Assembly: GCF_029836165.1 (NCBI RefSeq)
Contig: NZ_JAOEBG010000009.1
Location: forward strand, 62,001 to 126,000
DNA: 64,000 bases
Direction of reading: 5' to 3'
Origin: Pseudomonas sp. GD04091
GTDB lineage: Bacteria > Pseudomonadota > Gammaproteobacteria > Pseudomonadales > Pseudomonadaceae
How positions within the stretch are numbered: the first letter of the stretch is position 1; each line of letters starts with the position of its first letter. The notes below the pieces were generated by a model. It saw only the letters and a list, made by a program, of their open reading frames with translations, made no database searches and had not been told where the DNA came from. The position numbers and the translations under genes are program-made. Shown here piece by piece: positions 10,876 to 19,221 of this stretch.

Positions 10876-11663
10876 CGCGGAATCTGCACCGTCAGGGTCG
10901 GCCCGGGCGCGACCGGCGAGACCAGTTGTTCATTGGCATAGAGGGCATCCAGCAGGTCCTCGCTCACCGCCTGGGCTGGGCAGTCGAACACCACCTGTCC
11001 TTCACGGATACCAATGATCCGGGGGAAATGCGCCAGCGCCAGCTCCACCGCATGCAGGCTGGCCACCAGCGTCACGCCATGCGCCTGGGCATGGCGGTTG
11101 AGCAGCGCCAGGCTGTGCTCGGCCAGCACCGGGTCCATCGCCGAGACCGGCTCGTCGGCCAGCAACACTTCAGGACACTGGTACAACGCGCGAGCGATGC
11201 CGACCCGCTGCAGCTGGCCACCGGACAGCTGCCCGCACTGGACGAACAGTTTGTCCGCCAGCCCCAGCTCGGCGAGCGCCTGGCGCGCCCCCGGCACATC
11301 GCCCGGATGCACCAGGTTGAGCAACCCCCGCAGGGTGCTCCACTGCCCCAGGCGCCCGGCCAGCACCGCCGTCACCACCCGCTGGCGCGGCGGCAGGGGC
11401 GGCGCCTGGTGCACCAGGGCGACCCGCGCCCGCAGGCGCTGGCGAGCACGCGCCGACAGCGCCCAGGGCTGGGCATCGAGCAACGTCAGCTGCCCGGCAC
11501 TGGGCTGCACGGCGGTGGCCATCAGGTGCAGCAGGCTGGACTTGCCGGCCCCGGATGGGCCGATGATCGCCACCCGTTCGCCTTTGTCGATACGCAGGTC
11601 GACCGCGTTCAGGGCCTGGACCTGGCCGTGGCGCAGGCCAGCCCCTTGCAGACGGATAGTCAC
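10869..11663 (-). CDS. PhnC-type ABC transporter ATP-binding protein
   Basis: A 264-residue ATPase with Walker A GPSGAGKSS (about residues 35-43), signature LSGGQLQRVGIARALY (about residues 154-169), Walker B VLLADEP and a switch His in SLHAVELAL. It energises uptake through the two permeases encoded downstream. The start is GTG, overlapping the binding-protein stop (GTGA). The closest recognisable family is PhnC. The gene is intact although the binding protein before it is frameshifted. Confidence 0.88.
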   Translation of the reverse strand: MTIRLQGAGLRHGQVQALNAVDLRIDKGERVAIIGPSGAGKSSLLHLMATAVQPSAGQLTLLDAQPWALSARARQRLRARVALVHQAPPLPPRQRVVTAVLAGRLGQWSTLRGLLNLVHPGDVPGARQALAELGLADKLFVQCGQLSGGQLQRVGIARALYQCPEVLLADEPVSAMDPVLAEHSLALLNRHAQAHGVTLVASLHAVELALAHFPRIIGIREGQVVFDCPAQAVSEDLLDALYANEQLVSPVAPGPTLTVQIPRC

Positions 11664-12513
11664 TTGAGCAGACCGGCCTCGCGCGCGGCTTGCTCGGTGC
11701 CCTGATAGTTCTCGGGCTTGGTCTCGATGAAGCGGCTGGCGGCCTGCAGGTCGAGGATCGCCTTGTCCGACGGCTTGGCCGGATCGAGGGCGAGGAAGGC
11801 CTGCTTGATCTTCTCTTTCAGCGCCGGGTCCAGGCTGCCGCGCACGGTCCAGTTGTAGTCGTAGTAGGTCGGGGTGGTGGCGAACACCTTCACCTTGCTG
11901 GTGTCGACCTTGCCGGCGTCGACCAGCTTCTGCCAGACGCTGGCGTTGAGCACCCCGGCATCGACCTTGCCGGCCTGCACCCAGGCCACAGTGGCGTCGT
12001 GGGCGCCGGAATAGGCGACGCGGCTGAAATAGCTCTCGGGCTTGTGTTGTCTTCCTTCAACATGAAGTAGCGCGGCATCAGGCTGCCGGAGGTCGAGGAA
12101 ATCGAACCGAAGGCGAAGGTCTTGCCCTTCAGGTCGGCCAGGCTCTTCACCTGCGGGTTGGCGGTGATGAACTTGGAGGTGAACTGGGCGTCCTGTTCAC
12201 GCTGCACCAATGGGGTCGCGGTCGGGTCCTTCAGGTGCACCTGGACGAAGGTGAAACCGCCCAGCCAGGCCAGGTCCAGGCGATCGCTGGCCAGCGACTC
12301 GACCACCGCCGGGTAGTCGGCGACCGGCACGAACTGCACCTTCATGCCCAGCTGTTGCTCGAGGTACTCGCCCAGCGGCTTGAACTTGCGCAGCAGTTCG
12401 GTCGGTGCTTCGTCGGGGATCGCGCTGACGCGCAACACCTCGGCGGCCTGGGCGAAAACGGCGCAGCAGGACAGCGCGAGGCCGGCAGCGAGTGCCAGGG
12501 GGCGTTTGAGCAT
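11660..12513 (-). pseudogene. PhnD-like periplasmic binding protein, frameshifted (putative selenate/phosphonate ABC transporter)
   Basis: Two reading frames together spell one binding protein of about 284 residues. Codons from ATG 12513 give a signal peptide ([23 protein letters not shown]) and a PhnD-like domain with DEAPTELLRKFKPLGEYLE and DLAWLGGFTFVQ. Near 12045 the frame is lost within GACAACACAAGCCC; adding one base there restores a smooth continuation (KPESYFSRVAYSGAHDATVAWVQAGKVDAGVLN) to the stop at 11660. The family resembles proteins annotated as putative selenate-binding, often next to selD, which fits the divergent selD-mnmH here. ATG is preceded by GGAGAA. If the -1 shift is real the transporter lacks its binding protein; it could also be a sequencing error, since everything else is well preserved. 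Confidence 0.8.
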
Positions 12514-12555
12514 GGGGGTTCTCCGGTTCAATAGCGGGGAAGAATTCGGGGGTCG

Positions 12556-12580
12556 CATCGCGGGGCGAGCCCGCTCCCAC
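12556..12580. repeat. Single REP-like element
   Basis: The core CATCGCGGGGCGAGCCCGCT followed by CCCAC lies in the 144-base gap between the divergent transporter operon and selD. No clear partner repeat was seen. Confidence 0.6.
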
Positions 12581-12657
12581 GTGCGGGAATTATAAGAGCC
12601 ACTGGCGCAAAGGCCAGCTTTGCTACAATCGCGCATCACGAAAATTCCGAGGTGCGT

Positions 12658-13692
12658 ATGAGCGAGCCGATTCGCCTGACCCAGTACAGCCATGGCGCTG
12701 GCTGTGGCTGCAAGATCTCCCCGAAGGTGCTGGATGTGATCCTGGCCGAGAGTGGCACCCAGGCCCTGGACCCGAAACTGTGGGTCGGCAACGCCTCGCG
12801 CGACGACGCCGCCGTCTACGCCCTGGACGACGAGCGTGGCGTGGTCTCGACCACCGACTTCTTCATGCCCATCGTCGACGATCCGTACGACTTCGGCCGC
12901 ATCGCCGCCACCAATGCCATCAGCGACATCTACGCCATGGGCGGCGACCCGCTGATGGCCATCGCCATCCTCGGCTGGCCGGTCAACGTGCTGCCGCCGG
13001 AAGTGGCCCGCGAGGTGATCCGTGGCGGCCGCGCCGTGTGCGCCGAGGCCGGCATTCCCCTGGCCGGCGGCCACTCCATCGACGCCCCCGAACCAATCTT
13101 CGGCCTGGCCGTGACCGGCGTGGTGAGCAAGCGCCACCTCAAGCGCAACGACACCGCCAGCGTCGGCTGCAAGCTGTACCTGACCAAGCCGCTGGGCATC
13201 GGCATCCTCACCACCGCCGAGAAGAAGGCCAAGCTGCGCGAGCAGGACCAGGGTCTGGCCTGCGACTGGATGTGCACCCTCAACACCCCGGGCAGCCGCT
13301 TCGGCAAGCTCGACGGCGTCAAGGCCATGACCGACGTCACCGGCTTCGGCCTGCTCGGCCATCTGGTCGAGGTCGCCGAAGGCAGCGGCCTGACCGCGCG
13401 CCTGCAGTTCGACGCCGTGCCGCGCCTGCCCAGCGTCGACTACTACCTGGCCGAGGGCTGCATCCCCGGCGGCACCCTGCGCAACTTCGACAGCTATGGC
13501 CACAAGATCGGCGCGCTGAGCGACGATCAGCAACACCTGCTGTGCGACCCGCAGACCAGCGGTGGCCTGCTGGTGGCGGTCACGCCCGAGGGCGAGGCCG
13601 AATTCCTCGCCGTGGCGCGCGAACTGGGCCTGGACCTGGCACCGATCGGCGCGCTGGTCGAGCGACAGAGCCACGCGGTCGAGGTGATCTGA
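12658..13692 (+). CDS. selD: Selenide, water dikinase (selenophosphate synthase) SelD
   Basis: A 344-residue enzyme that makes selenophosphate from selenide and ATP, the selenium donor for 2-selenouridine in tRNA and for selenocysteine. The N-terminal active site is [11 protein letters not shown], with catalytic Cys at about residue 16 and Lys at about residue 19, so this is the cysteine form and does not itself need selenocysteine. The ATP-binding blocks [18 protein letters not shown] and [11 protein letters not shown] are typical. The ATG at 12658 follows GAGGTG; a GTG two codons upstream is unlikely. It overlaps mnmH by one base (TGATG). Confidence 0.96.
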   Translation: MSEPIRLTQYSHGAGCGCKISPKVLDVILAESGTQALDPKLWVGNASRDDAAVYALDDERGVVSTTDFFMPIVDDPYDFGRIAATNAISDIYAMGGDPLMAIAILGWPVNVLPPEVAREVIRGGRAVCAEAGIPLAGGHSIDAPEPIFGLAVTGVVSKRHLKRNDTASVGCKLYLTKPLGIGILTTAEKKAKLREQDQGLACDWMCTLNTPGSRFGKLDGVKAMTDVTGFGLLGHLVEVAEGSGLTARLQFDAVPRLPSVDYYLAEGCIPGGTLRNFDSYGHKIGALSDDQQHLLCDPQTSGGLLVAVTPEGEAEFLAVARELGLDLAPIGALVERQSHAVEVI

Positions 13693-14804
13693 TGCGCCCC
13701 GACTGCACCGAGCTGAAACAGCTGTTCCTCGACGACGTACCGATGATGGACATGCGTGCGCCGATCGAATTCACCAAGGGCGCCTTCCCCGGCGCCATCA
13801 ACCTGCCGCTGATGAACGACCAGGAACGACAGAAGGTCGGCACCTGCTTCAAGCAGCAGGGCCAGGCCGCCGCCATCACCCTGGGCCACCAACTGGTCAA
13901 CGGCGCGCTCAAGCAACAGCGCCTGGATGCCTGGGCGGCCTTCGCCCAGGCCCATCCAGACGGCTACCTCTACTGCTTCCGTGGCGGGCTGCGTTCGCAG
14001 ATCGTCCAGGGCTGGCTGCGGGAAGCCGGTATCCAGTACCCGAAGGTGGTCGGCGGCTACAAGGCCATGCGCACGTTGCTGCTGGAAACCACGCAACAGG
14101 CCGTCGGTGAATGCGACTTCGTGCTGGTGGGCGGGTTGACCGGCACCGGCAAGACCGACGTGCTGCACCAGCTGGACAACGTGCTGGACCTCGAAGGCCA
14201 CGCCAACCACCGCGGCTCAAGCTTCGGCAAGCGCGCCACCGCGCAGCCGGCGCAGATCGACTTCGAAAACCGCCTGGCCATCGATGTGCTGAAGAAACGC
14301 GCGCGTGGAATCGAACAATTCGTGCTGGAAGACGAAGGGCGCATCGTCGGCAGCTGCTCGGTGCCGCTGGAGCTCTACCAGGGCATGCAGCAGTACCCGA
14401 TGGTGTGGCTGGAGGACAGTTTCGCCAGCCGCGTGGAGCGCATCCTGCGTGATTATGTGATCAACCTGTGTGCTGAATTCATCGCCGTACAGGGTGAAGA
14501 AGACGGCCGCCGACTGTTCGCCGAACGCATGCGCCAGAGCATGGCCAATATCCACAAGCGCCTGGGCGGCGAACGCTTCCAGCGGCTGTCCGCGCTACTG
14601 GATCAAGCCCTGGAAGAACAGCTGCGCAGCGGCGATGTAAACCTGCACCGGGGCTGGATCGAGGGGTTGCTCGAGGAATACTACGACCCGATGTACGCCT
14701 TCCAGCGCGAGGCCAAGTCAGGCCGGATCGAATTCGCCGGGGATGGCGTGGAAGTACGCGAGTACCTCAAGGCCCGGGCCGGGCGCCAGCGCCGCAACGG
14801 CTGA
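13692..14804 (+). CDS. mnmH: tRNA 2-selenouridine synthase MnmH (SelU)
   Basis: A 370-residue two-domain enzyme that converts 2-thiouridine 34 of certain tRNAs to 2-selenouridine using selenophosphate. The N-terminal rhodanese domain (about residues 1-125) has the catalytic Cys in [10 protein letters not shown] at about residue 95. The C-terminal P-loop domain has Walker A GLTGTGKT at about residues 148-155. It is translationally coupled to selD through TGATG, matching its need for selenophosphate. No selA/selB homologue lies in the window. Length is typical and no oddities were seen. Confidence 0.95.
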   Translation: MRPDCTELKQLFLDDVPMMDMRAPIEFTKGAFPGAINLPLMNDQERQKVGTCFKQQGQAAAITLGHQLVNGALKQQRLDAWAAFAQAHPDGYLYCFRGGLRSQIVQGWLREAGIQYPKVVGGYKAMRTLLLETTQQAVGECDFVLVGGLTGTGKTDVLHQLDNVLDLEGHANHRGSSFGKRATAQPAQIDFENRLAIDVLKKRARGIEQFVLEDEGRIVGSCSVPLELYQGMQQYPMVWLEDSFASRVERILRDYVINLCAEFIAVQGEEDGRRLFAERMRQSMANIHKRLGGERFQRLSALLDQALEEQLRSGDVNLHRGWIEGLLEEYYDPMYAFQREAKSGRIEFAGDGVEVREYLKARAGRQRRNG

Positions 14805-14859
14805 TTGTTCCCCTGTACTTCAGTCATGGACCTGAGTTCGCAGGTAATCCGCGCCTCCC

Positions 14860-14960
14860 TGTGGGAGCGGGTTCACCCGCGAACACCGGCGTAGCCGGTG
14901 CCAGGCAGCGCGTCGGATCCTTCGCGGGTTAATCGCAGCGGCGAACTGCCGCTCCCACGG
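14860..14960. repeat. REP-like element pair
   Basis: Inverted elements starting TGTGGGAGCGGGTTCACCCG and ending with CCGCTCCCAC, with an internal hairpin CACCGGC/GCCGGTG. It lies between the convergent mnmH and LprI-like genes. Confidence 0.75.
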
Positions 14961-14991
14961 GGATCGCGCCAGATCGAGGAATCCGAGCAGG

Positions 14992-15378
14992 TCACTGACC
15001 CGGACTGAGCACCCGCTCCAGCTCCGCCGCGCGGTCCTTGCTCATGTCCATCTCGCACATCGCCCCTTCGATGCGGTAGATGCTGGCACTGCTGAGCTTG
15101 CCGTGAAACGCGCAGTTGCCGTCGCGGTACTTCATCCAGGTGCGCTGCACCTCACGCAGCTCCTTCTGCCGCTGGGTGTCGAGCTTGGCCATCAGCTGCT
15201 TGTACACGCGGTTCAGCCGATCGTCCTGCAGCTGGGTCTCGGCCTGGATGCAAGCGCCCATGGCCAGGGTGCTGGAGGCCTTGTCCATGCATTGGGTGTA
15301 GGTGGGCGAGTAGTCCTCGGCGTGGGCGGTGGCCAGGGCCAGCACGGCGGCGGTGCCGAGCAGATAACGCTTGAACAT
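14992..15378 (-). CDS. Lysozyme inhibitor LprI-like (DUF1311) exported protein
   Basis: A 128-residue protein with a signal peptide (about residues 1-20, MFKRYLLGTAAVLALATAHA) and a mature domain with four cysteines: YTQCMDKA, MGACIQAE, DGNCAFHG and GAMCEMD. The helical pattern with LNRVYKQLMAKLD and QRTWMKYRD is characteristic of the LprI/DUF1311 family, some members of which inhibit lysozyme. A periplasmic location is expected. The ATG at 15378 is preceded by AAGGA; the longer open frame overlaps the LysR gene. Its own activity is not established. Confidence 0.85.
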   Translation of the reverse strand: MFKRYLLGTAAVLALATAHAEDYSPTYTQCMDKASSTLAMGACIQAETQLQDDRLNRVYKQLMAKLDTQRQKELREVQRTWMKYRDGNCAFHGKLSSASIYRIEGAMCEMDMSKDRAAELERVLSPGQ

Positions 15379-15412
15379 GGAGGTTCCTTGTCTGGGGTGA
15401 ACGCGACATAGC

Positions 15413-16315
15413 CTAGCGCATGCACAGCGCCTGGATCTGCCCACGCAGCCAGCGATGCCCGGCGTCCCCTTCGCGACGGGTGTGCCAGGCCTGGGCGAAG
15501 GCGAAAGGCGCGATCGCCAGCGGCGGCGCAAACTGGCGCAGGGCGGGATCCAGACGCGCACCGGCCAGGCTGCGACGGGCCACGGTGAGCACCAGATCGG
15601 TGCCGGCGATCACGCCCTGGGCCACGCCCCAATGGGGCAAGCTCAGGGCGATGCGTCGGCGCGCGCCCAGGCTGCCGAGGGCCTGGTCGATTTCGTTGTC
15701 GATGCCGGGTCGCACGGCCACCAGCACATGAGGCCGGGCCAGCCACTGATCGAGATCGAGACCGCCGCGTGCCGGCAGGCTCGCGCGGTCGGCCAGGCAG
15801 ACAAAGGACTCCTCGAACAACACCTGTTGCATCATCTCCGCCGGTAACTCGGGAAACACGCCCAGCGCCAGGTCGGCTTCGCCATCGATCAGTTGACCGA
15901 GCATCGCCTCGCGGCTGCCTTGCGACACCACCAGGTCGATGCCCGGCGCCTGGTGACGCAGCAGCCGCATCAGGGCCGGCAGCAGCACCCGGGCGCCGTA
16001 GTCGGACATGGCCAGGCGGAAGGTGCGCCGGGCCTTGCCTGGCTCGAAGCCGGGGCTGCCGAGCAGGCCGTCGAGTTGTTGCAGGGCCTGATGCAAGGGC
16101 TCCTGCAAGGCTTCGGCCCGGGCGCTGAGTTGCAACCGACCGCCGCGACGCACCAGCAACGGATCGGCGAAGATCTCGCGCAGCTGCGCCAGCGCGTGGC
16201 TCACGGCCGGCTGGCTGCGGTGCAGGCGCAGAGCCGCCCGGGAGACGTGCTGCTCGCTGAGCAGGGCGTGCAAGGTGAGCAGCAGGTTGAGGTCGATGCG
16301 GCGCAGATCATCCAC
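15413..16315 (-). CDS. LysR-family transcriptional regulator
   Basis: A 300-residue regulator with an N-terminal winged HTH (about residues 5-64, with ALRLHRSQPAVSHALAQLRE) and a C-terminal effector domain from about residue 95. It is divergent from the YdcZ-type transporter with a T-N11-A dyad between them, so the transporter is its probable target, along with itself. The effector is unknown. The start at ATG 16315 gives the typical MDDLRRIDLNLLLTLHALL N terminus. Confidence 0.9.
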   Translation of the reverse strand: MDDLRRIDLNLLLTLHALLSEQHVSRAALRLHRSQPAVSHALAQLREIFADPLLVRRGGRLQLSARAEALQEPLHQALQQLDGLLGSPGFEPGKARRTFRLAMSDYGARVLLPALMRLLRHQAPGIDLVVSQGSREAMLGQLIDGEADLALGVFPELPAEMMQQVLFEESFVCLADRASLPARGGLDLDQWLARPHVLVAVRPGIDNEIDQALGSLGARRRIALSLPHWGVAQGVIAGTDLVLTVARRSLAGARLDPALRQFAPPLAIAPFAFAQAWHTRREGDAGHRWLRGQIQALCMR

Positions 16316-16344
16316 AGTACGAATACACCCTGTCAGAATTTCGA

Positions 16345-16361
16345 ATTTCCATCATTGAAAT
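16345..16361. promoter_or_regulatory. Candidate LysR operator
   Basis: ATTTC-N7-GAAAT, a perfect 5-base dyad of the T-N11-A type, lies midway between the divergent LysR and YdcZ-type genes. A second overlapping repeat GAATTTCGAATTTC sits just before it. Confidence 0.6.
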
Positions 16362-16406
16362 GCATAGCTGAGACTGGCGCCAGTGTTCTGATCAGGAGTA
16401 GACACC

Positions 16407-16877
16407 ATGCCCGCCAACCTCTTGTCCGCCCTTCCCCTGCTCATCGCCCTGCTGGCCGGCGCCGCGGTACCGTTCCAGGCCGGCAGCAACGCCGCGCTCG
16501 GGCGCCTGCTGGGCCATCCGCTGTGGGCGGCGGGGGTGTCGCTGCTGGTCAGCCTGCTGATGCTGGTACCGGCCCTGCTGCTGATGCGCGCGCCCATGCC
16601 GCAGCTCCAGCAGCTGGCGCAGGCGCCGTGGTGGGCCTGGTTCGGGGGCGTGGCCGGGGTGCTCTACATCACCGCCGCGCTGGTGCTGACACCACGGCTG
16701 GGGGCAGCGGGGTTCATCGTCTGCGTGGTGGCCGGGCAGGTGCTGTCGTCGCTGTTGATCGACCAGTTCGGCTTGATGGGATTGCCGGAGCGGCCGGTGA
16801 ACCTGACGCGCTTGGCCGGGGTGGGGATGATCGTGCTGGGGATGGTCGTGGTGCAGTGGGGGACCCGCGTCAGGTGA
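16407..16877 (+). CDS. YdcZ/DMT-family transporter (DUF606)
   Basis: A 156-residue, very hydrophobic protein with about five TM helices (starting near residues 6, 36, 71, 95 and 132), in the size range of the half-length EamA-like DUF606/YdcZ family. The conserved FQAGSNAALGRLLGHPLWAAG and VAGQVLSSLLIDQFG blocks are present. The ATG is preceded by AGGAG. It is divergent from and probably controlled by the neighbouring LysR regulator. Substrate unknown; half-length members probably dimerise. Confidence 0.85.
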   Translation: MPANLLSALPLLIALLAGAAVPFQAGSNAALGRLLGHPLWAAGVSLLVSLLMLVPALLLMRAPMPQLQQLAQAPWWAWFGGVAGVLYITAALVLTPRLGAAGFIVCVVAGQVLSSLLIDQFGLMGLPERPVNLTRLAGVGMIVLGMVVVQWGTRVR

Positions 16878-16982
16878 CCTGAAATTCAAGCTGTCCTGCT
16901 CAAACGCCCAAGCCCGCGAAGCGCACACCGTGGTATATGGCCCCGGCGGCGCCAAATAGAAGCCCGCTTCAAGCGCGGCAGG

Positions 16983-17543
16983 TCACAAGGTGTGGGGCTG
17001 CTCCGGCGGCACGATCACCTTGTGCGGCTCGAAGCGCAGCGACGGCATCTGCGTCGCCGCATACAAGGTCACGCCCAGCGCTGCGATCAACGCCACATCC
17101 AGCCAGCGCCAACCCGGCATATCGCCGGCCGAGCGCGCCTTCCAGCACCACCAGAGCTGCCCCAGGCAGAACACCAGGATCGCCAGCAGCCACAGGTAGA
17201 ACCCCGCGCCAAAGCCGCTGACATCCTGGAAGGCGTAGCTCTGATTGTCCGGCAGCCGGGTGATGGCGAAACTGCTGGCCGCCAGGTACAGCGCTGCCAA
17301 CCCGCAGACCAGCGCCAGGCGGCGGAACCTGCGATGGGCGAGGATCGCCAGCGCCAGCAGCGGGTTGGCGAACCACTGGTACAACCCGAAGGCGATGCCC
17401 CAGGGCCCGTACAGCAGCATCTGCAGCGCCGGCATGTGGCGTCCGGCGCCCATCAGGGCGCCATCGAAGGCCAGGCCCAGAAGGTAAAGCAGCAGGCTGA
17501 GGGTCAGGTAGAAAGCTGGCAACCGCAGGGCTCCGTCGTTCAT
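16983..17543 (-). CDS. Polytopic membrane protein of unknown function
   Basis: A 186-residue protein with about five hydrophobic segments (YLTLSLLLYLLGLAFDGALM, LALAILAHR, LALVCGLAALYLAASSF, FYLWLLAILVFCLGQLWWCW, ALIAALGVTLYAAT). I do not recognise a domain. The ATG at 17543 is preferred; the open frame begins with a TTG at 17582 that overlaps the acetyltransferase end. The gene follows the acetyltransferase on the same strand and may be co-transcribed. Confidence 0.7.
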   Translation of the reverse strand: MNDGALRLPAFYLTLSLLLYLLGLAFDGALMGAGRHMPALQMLLYGPWGIAFGLYQWFANPLLALAILAHRRFRRLALVCGLAALYLAASSFAITRLPDNQSYAFQDVSGFGAGFYLWLLAILVFCLGQLWWCWKARSAGDMPGWRWLDVALIAALGVTLYAATQMPSLRFEPHKVIVPPEQPHTL

Positions 17544-17574
17544 CGGCAAAGGCCGACCATACCGTAGCTGGCCA

Positions 17575-18138
17575 TCAGGCAACAGGCGGTTCGAGCAACA
17601 GGCCGTAGAGGCCCGAGTCCGACAGCTCGCCTGCCACGCACCAGCGGGCGCGCAAGGTGCCTTCCAGGACGAAGCCCTGGCGCTCGAGGGTGCGTGCCGA
17701 GCCTAGGTTGCGTGGATCGATTTCCGCCTCCAGGCGACGCAGGTGCAGGGTATGGGCGAGGTAGTCGATGAAGCAGGTCAGGGCCTCGTCCATGTAGCCT
17801 CGGCCCTGGGCGGACTTGGCCAGGCAGTAGCCGATCTCGCCACGGCGCGAGCCCTCTTCGAGGTTGAACAGCTGGACCATGCCGATCAGCTCGCCGTTGT
17901 CGCGGCGGTACATGCCCAGCTTGAGCAACTGGCCGTCGGCATAGGCTTCACGGTCGGCGGCCAGGGCGCTTTCGGCCTCGGCCAGGGTCTGCCAGGGGGC
18001 GTGGTACCAGTAACGCATCACCTCGGGGTCGGCCATGATGGTCAGCCACTGCTGCGCGTCGCCATGGCGCATGGGGCGCAGCTGCAGGCGTGGGCTGTCG
18101 AGGCACAGGTCGCTGGGGAAACTGCGGGGGTCGGGCAC
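17575..18138 (-). CDS. RimJ/RimL-type GNAT acetyltransferase
   Basis: A 187-residue acetyltransferase of the subgroup that includes the ribosomal-protein N-terminal acetyltransferases. The N terminus LCLDSPRLQLRPMRHGD, the motif GEIGYCLAKSAQGRGYMDEAL (acetyl-CoA loop, around residues 109-129) and NLGSARTLERQGFVLEG are typical. The substrate cannot be assigned; many members act on small molecules or antibiotics. It probably heads a two-gene unit with the membrane protein downstream. Confidence 0.85.
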   Translation of the reverse strand: MPDPRSFPSDLCLDSPRLQLRPMRHGDAQQWLTIMADPEVMRYWYHAPWQTLAEAESALAADREAYADGQLLKLGMYRRDNGELIGMVQLFNLEEGSRRGEIGYCLAKSAQGRGYMDEALTCFIDYLAHTLHLRRLEAEIDPRNLGSARTLERQGFVLEGTLRARWCVAGELSDSGLYGLLLEPPVA

Positions 18139-18204
18139 GCCGGGACTCCTGTCCGGTGGTGGGGAGATGACAGTCTAACGACAGTGGCTCGGTCTGGCAT
18201 CCCT

Positions 18205-18306
18205 GGGGGCGCTTTGCGCCCCTTTCGCCGGCAAGCCGGCTCCCACAGGCATTACACAAAACCCGGTGGGAGCCGGCTTGCCGGCGAAAGGGCTGCGCAG
18301 CAGCCC
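18205..18306. repeat. REP pair with 27-base perfect arms
   Basis: Positions 18220-18246 and 18266-18292 are perfect inverted copies (27 bases each, containing CGCCGGCAAGCCGGCTCCCAC). Outer partial palindromes (GGGGGCGCTTTGCGCCCC) are on the left. It sits between the acetyltransferase promoter side and the small DUF3077-like gene. Confidence 0.85.
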
Positions 18307-18309
18307 CGT

Positions 18310-18562
18310 TCACCGCTCTCGATTCAGCCCCAGCCCAATGTCATCGATCAACCCCTTGGCCAGGCCGCTGAGAATCCGCGCGGCCGCTGCCGGCCATGAG
18401 CTCGCCTTCCATTTCGGCCTCGGTGGTGAAGTGCGCTACACAACCGAGCAATACGGAGAGGTCGCTGAAGGCACGATCGAACGGGATGCCGGGCTGGATA
18501 CGGAAAATCTCGAGGCAGGTGGTCTGGCCCTGGGTCGGGCCAGGCTTGAGGTCGTCGCTCAT
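18310..18562 (-). pseudogene. DUF3077-like small protein, frameshifted
   Basis: From ATG 18562 the frame gives MSDDLKPGPTQGQ followed by a segment typical of the DUF3077 family (FRIQPGIPFDRAFSDLSVLL). It then shifts near 18390 in CGGCCGCTGCCGGCCATG. Removing one base restores AARILSGLAKGLIDDIGLGLNRER, a natural-looking tail that ends at 18310. Uncorrected, the frame ends at 18341 with an unlike tail. The ATG overlaps the stop of the preceding small gene (ATGA). Function unknown. The +1 may be a real mutation, a repeat-associated slip or a sequencing error. Confidence 0.65.
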
Positions 18563-18804
18563 ACCGGTGCCCCCTTGGCCCGGGCGTGGCGGATCAGGGC
18601 CAGTACCAACTGCGAGAGAATTTCGGCGCTGTCCATCATCACGTCGAGACGGTCGTCGGGCTGGCAGTTCACGTAGGCGTGGACCGTGTCGGCGAGGGTT
18701 TCCATCAGCTTGTTGGCCTGGGCCATGGCTTCCTCGGGGGCGAGGTCGTTGATGATGGTGATGTAGGGGATGGGAAAGGGTGAATCTGGAAGTATCTTTT
18801 TCAT
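18559..18804 (-). CDS. Small conserved-looking Pseudomonas protein of unknown function
   Basis: An 81-residue acidic, helical protein starting MKKILPDSPFPIPYITI. It has no signal peptide or TM segment. I have the impression that similar proteins starting MKK.(V/L)PDPPFP commonly precede DUF3077 genes in Pseudomonas, but no function is known. The start at ATG 18804 is chosen because the conserved N terminus begins there; an upstream in-frame ATG would add 19 residues that overlap the structured leader. It overlaps the next gene by four bases and is preceded by the leader at 18848-18964. Confidence 0.7.
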   Translation of the reverse strand: MKKILPDSPFPIPYITIINDLAPEEAMAQANKLMETLADTVHAYVNCQPDDRLDVMMDSAEILSQLVLALIRHARAKGAPV

Positions 18805-18847
18805 GCTTGTCACTCTGGAAATGGATTCTAGAGCGACCACCAGCATC

Positions 18848-18964
18848 CTTCTCACAGACAAGGGTGGCAGCCGTACGCGAGGTGAGAAGGCCGTGTCCCA
18901 GACACCACGGCCAGACCAAAGTCTGCACGCGCACGGCTGCCATAACAGGTGACGGGCTTCTCAC
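18848..18964 (-). promoter_or_regulatory. Structured leader RNA with competing pairings (candidate cis-regulatory element)
   Basis: On the minus strand the region folds on paper into a 14-base-pair stem (18928-18941 with 18866-18879, one G-U pair), with internal hairpins (18889-18912; AGAC-TTTG-GTCT at 18913-18924). An 8-9-base element occurs three times: GTGAGAAG (18957-18964), CTTCTCAC (18882-18889), GTGAGAAG (18848-18855). The middle copy can pair with either outer copy but not both, the layout of a switch or attenuator. It ends about 43 bases before the ATG of the small gene. The bound signal, if any, is unknown. Confidence 0.6.
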
Positions 18965-19111
18965 ACCCGGTCGCCAAATGTGACGACCCGGCGACGTTAC
19001 CCCCGGGGTATTTCCCAGCCAATGCGGAGCCTTCCGGCAGGTGCGTAGGATAGGTCCCAAGGGCTGTTAGGCTGAAGGAATTGGTTTCAGATTCGGAATT
19101 GTCTTACGGCT

Positions 19112-19212
19112 GAAGGGCGCTGGGGGCGCGTTGCGCCCCTTTCGCGACACAAGGCCGCTCCCACATGTGGGAGCGGCCTTGTGTCGCGAAAGGGCCGCAG
19201 AGCGGCCCCCGG
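19112..19212. repeat. REP element with a 58-base perfect palindrome
   Basis: Positions 19137-19194 form a perfect palindrome (29-base arms meeting at CACATGTG) made of the REP core TTCGCGACACAAGGCCGCTC. It follows the stop of the giant autotransporter by about 10-25 bases and could act as a transcription end or mRNA stabiliser, although it has no T tract. The rest of the 18965-19111 stretch shows only a small GTCGCC/GGCGAC repeat. Confidence 0.85.
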
Positions 19213-19221
19213 CAATCTACC

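Noticed and set aside
11890..13674. Long minus-strand open frame joining the binding protein to an antisense of selD
   Set aside because: Only its last part (from ATG 12513) is the binding protein; the rest is antisense to selD, with no RBS.
12780..14804. Open frame that appears to fuse an N-terminal extension to MnmH
   Set aside because: The first 300 codons are an alternative frame of selD. MnmH starts at ATG 13692, overlapping the selD stop.
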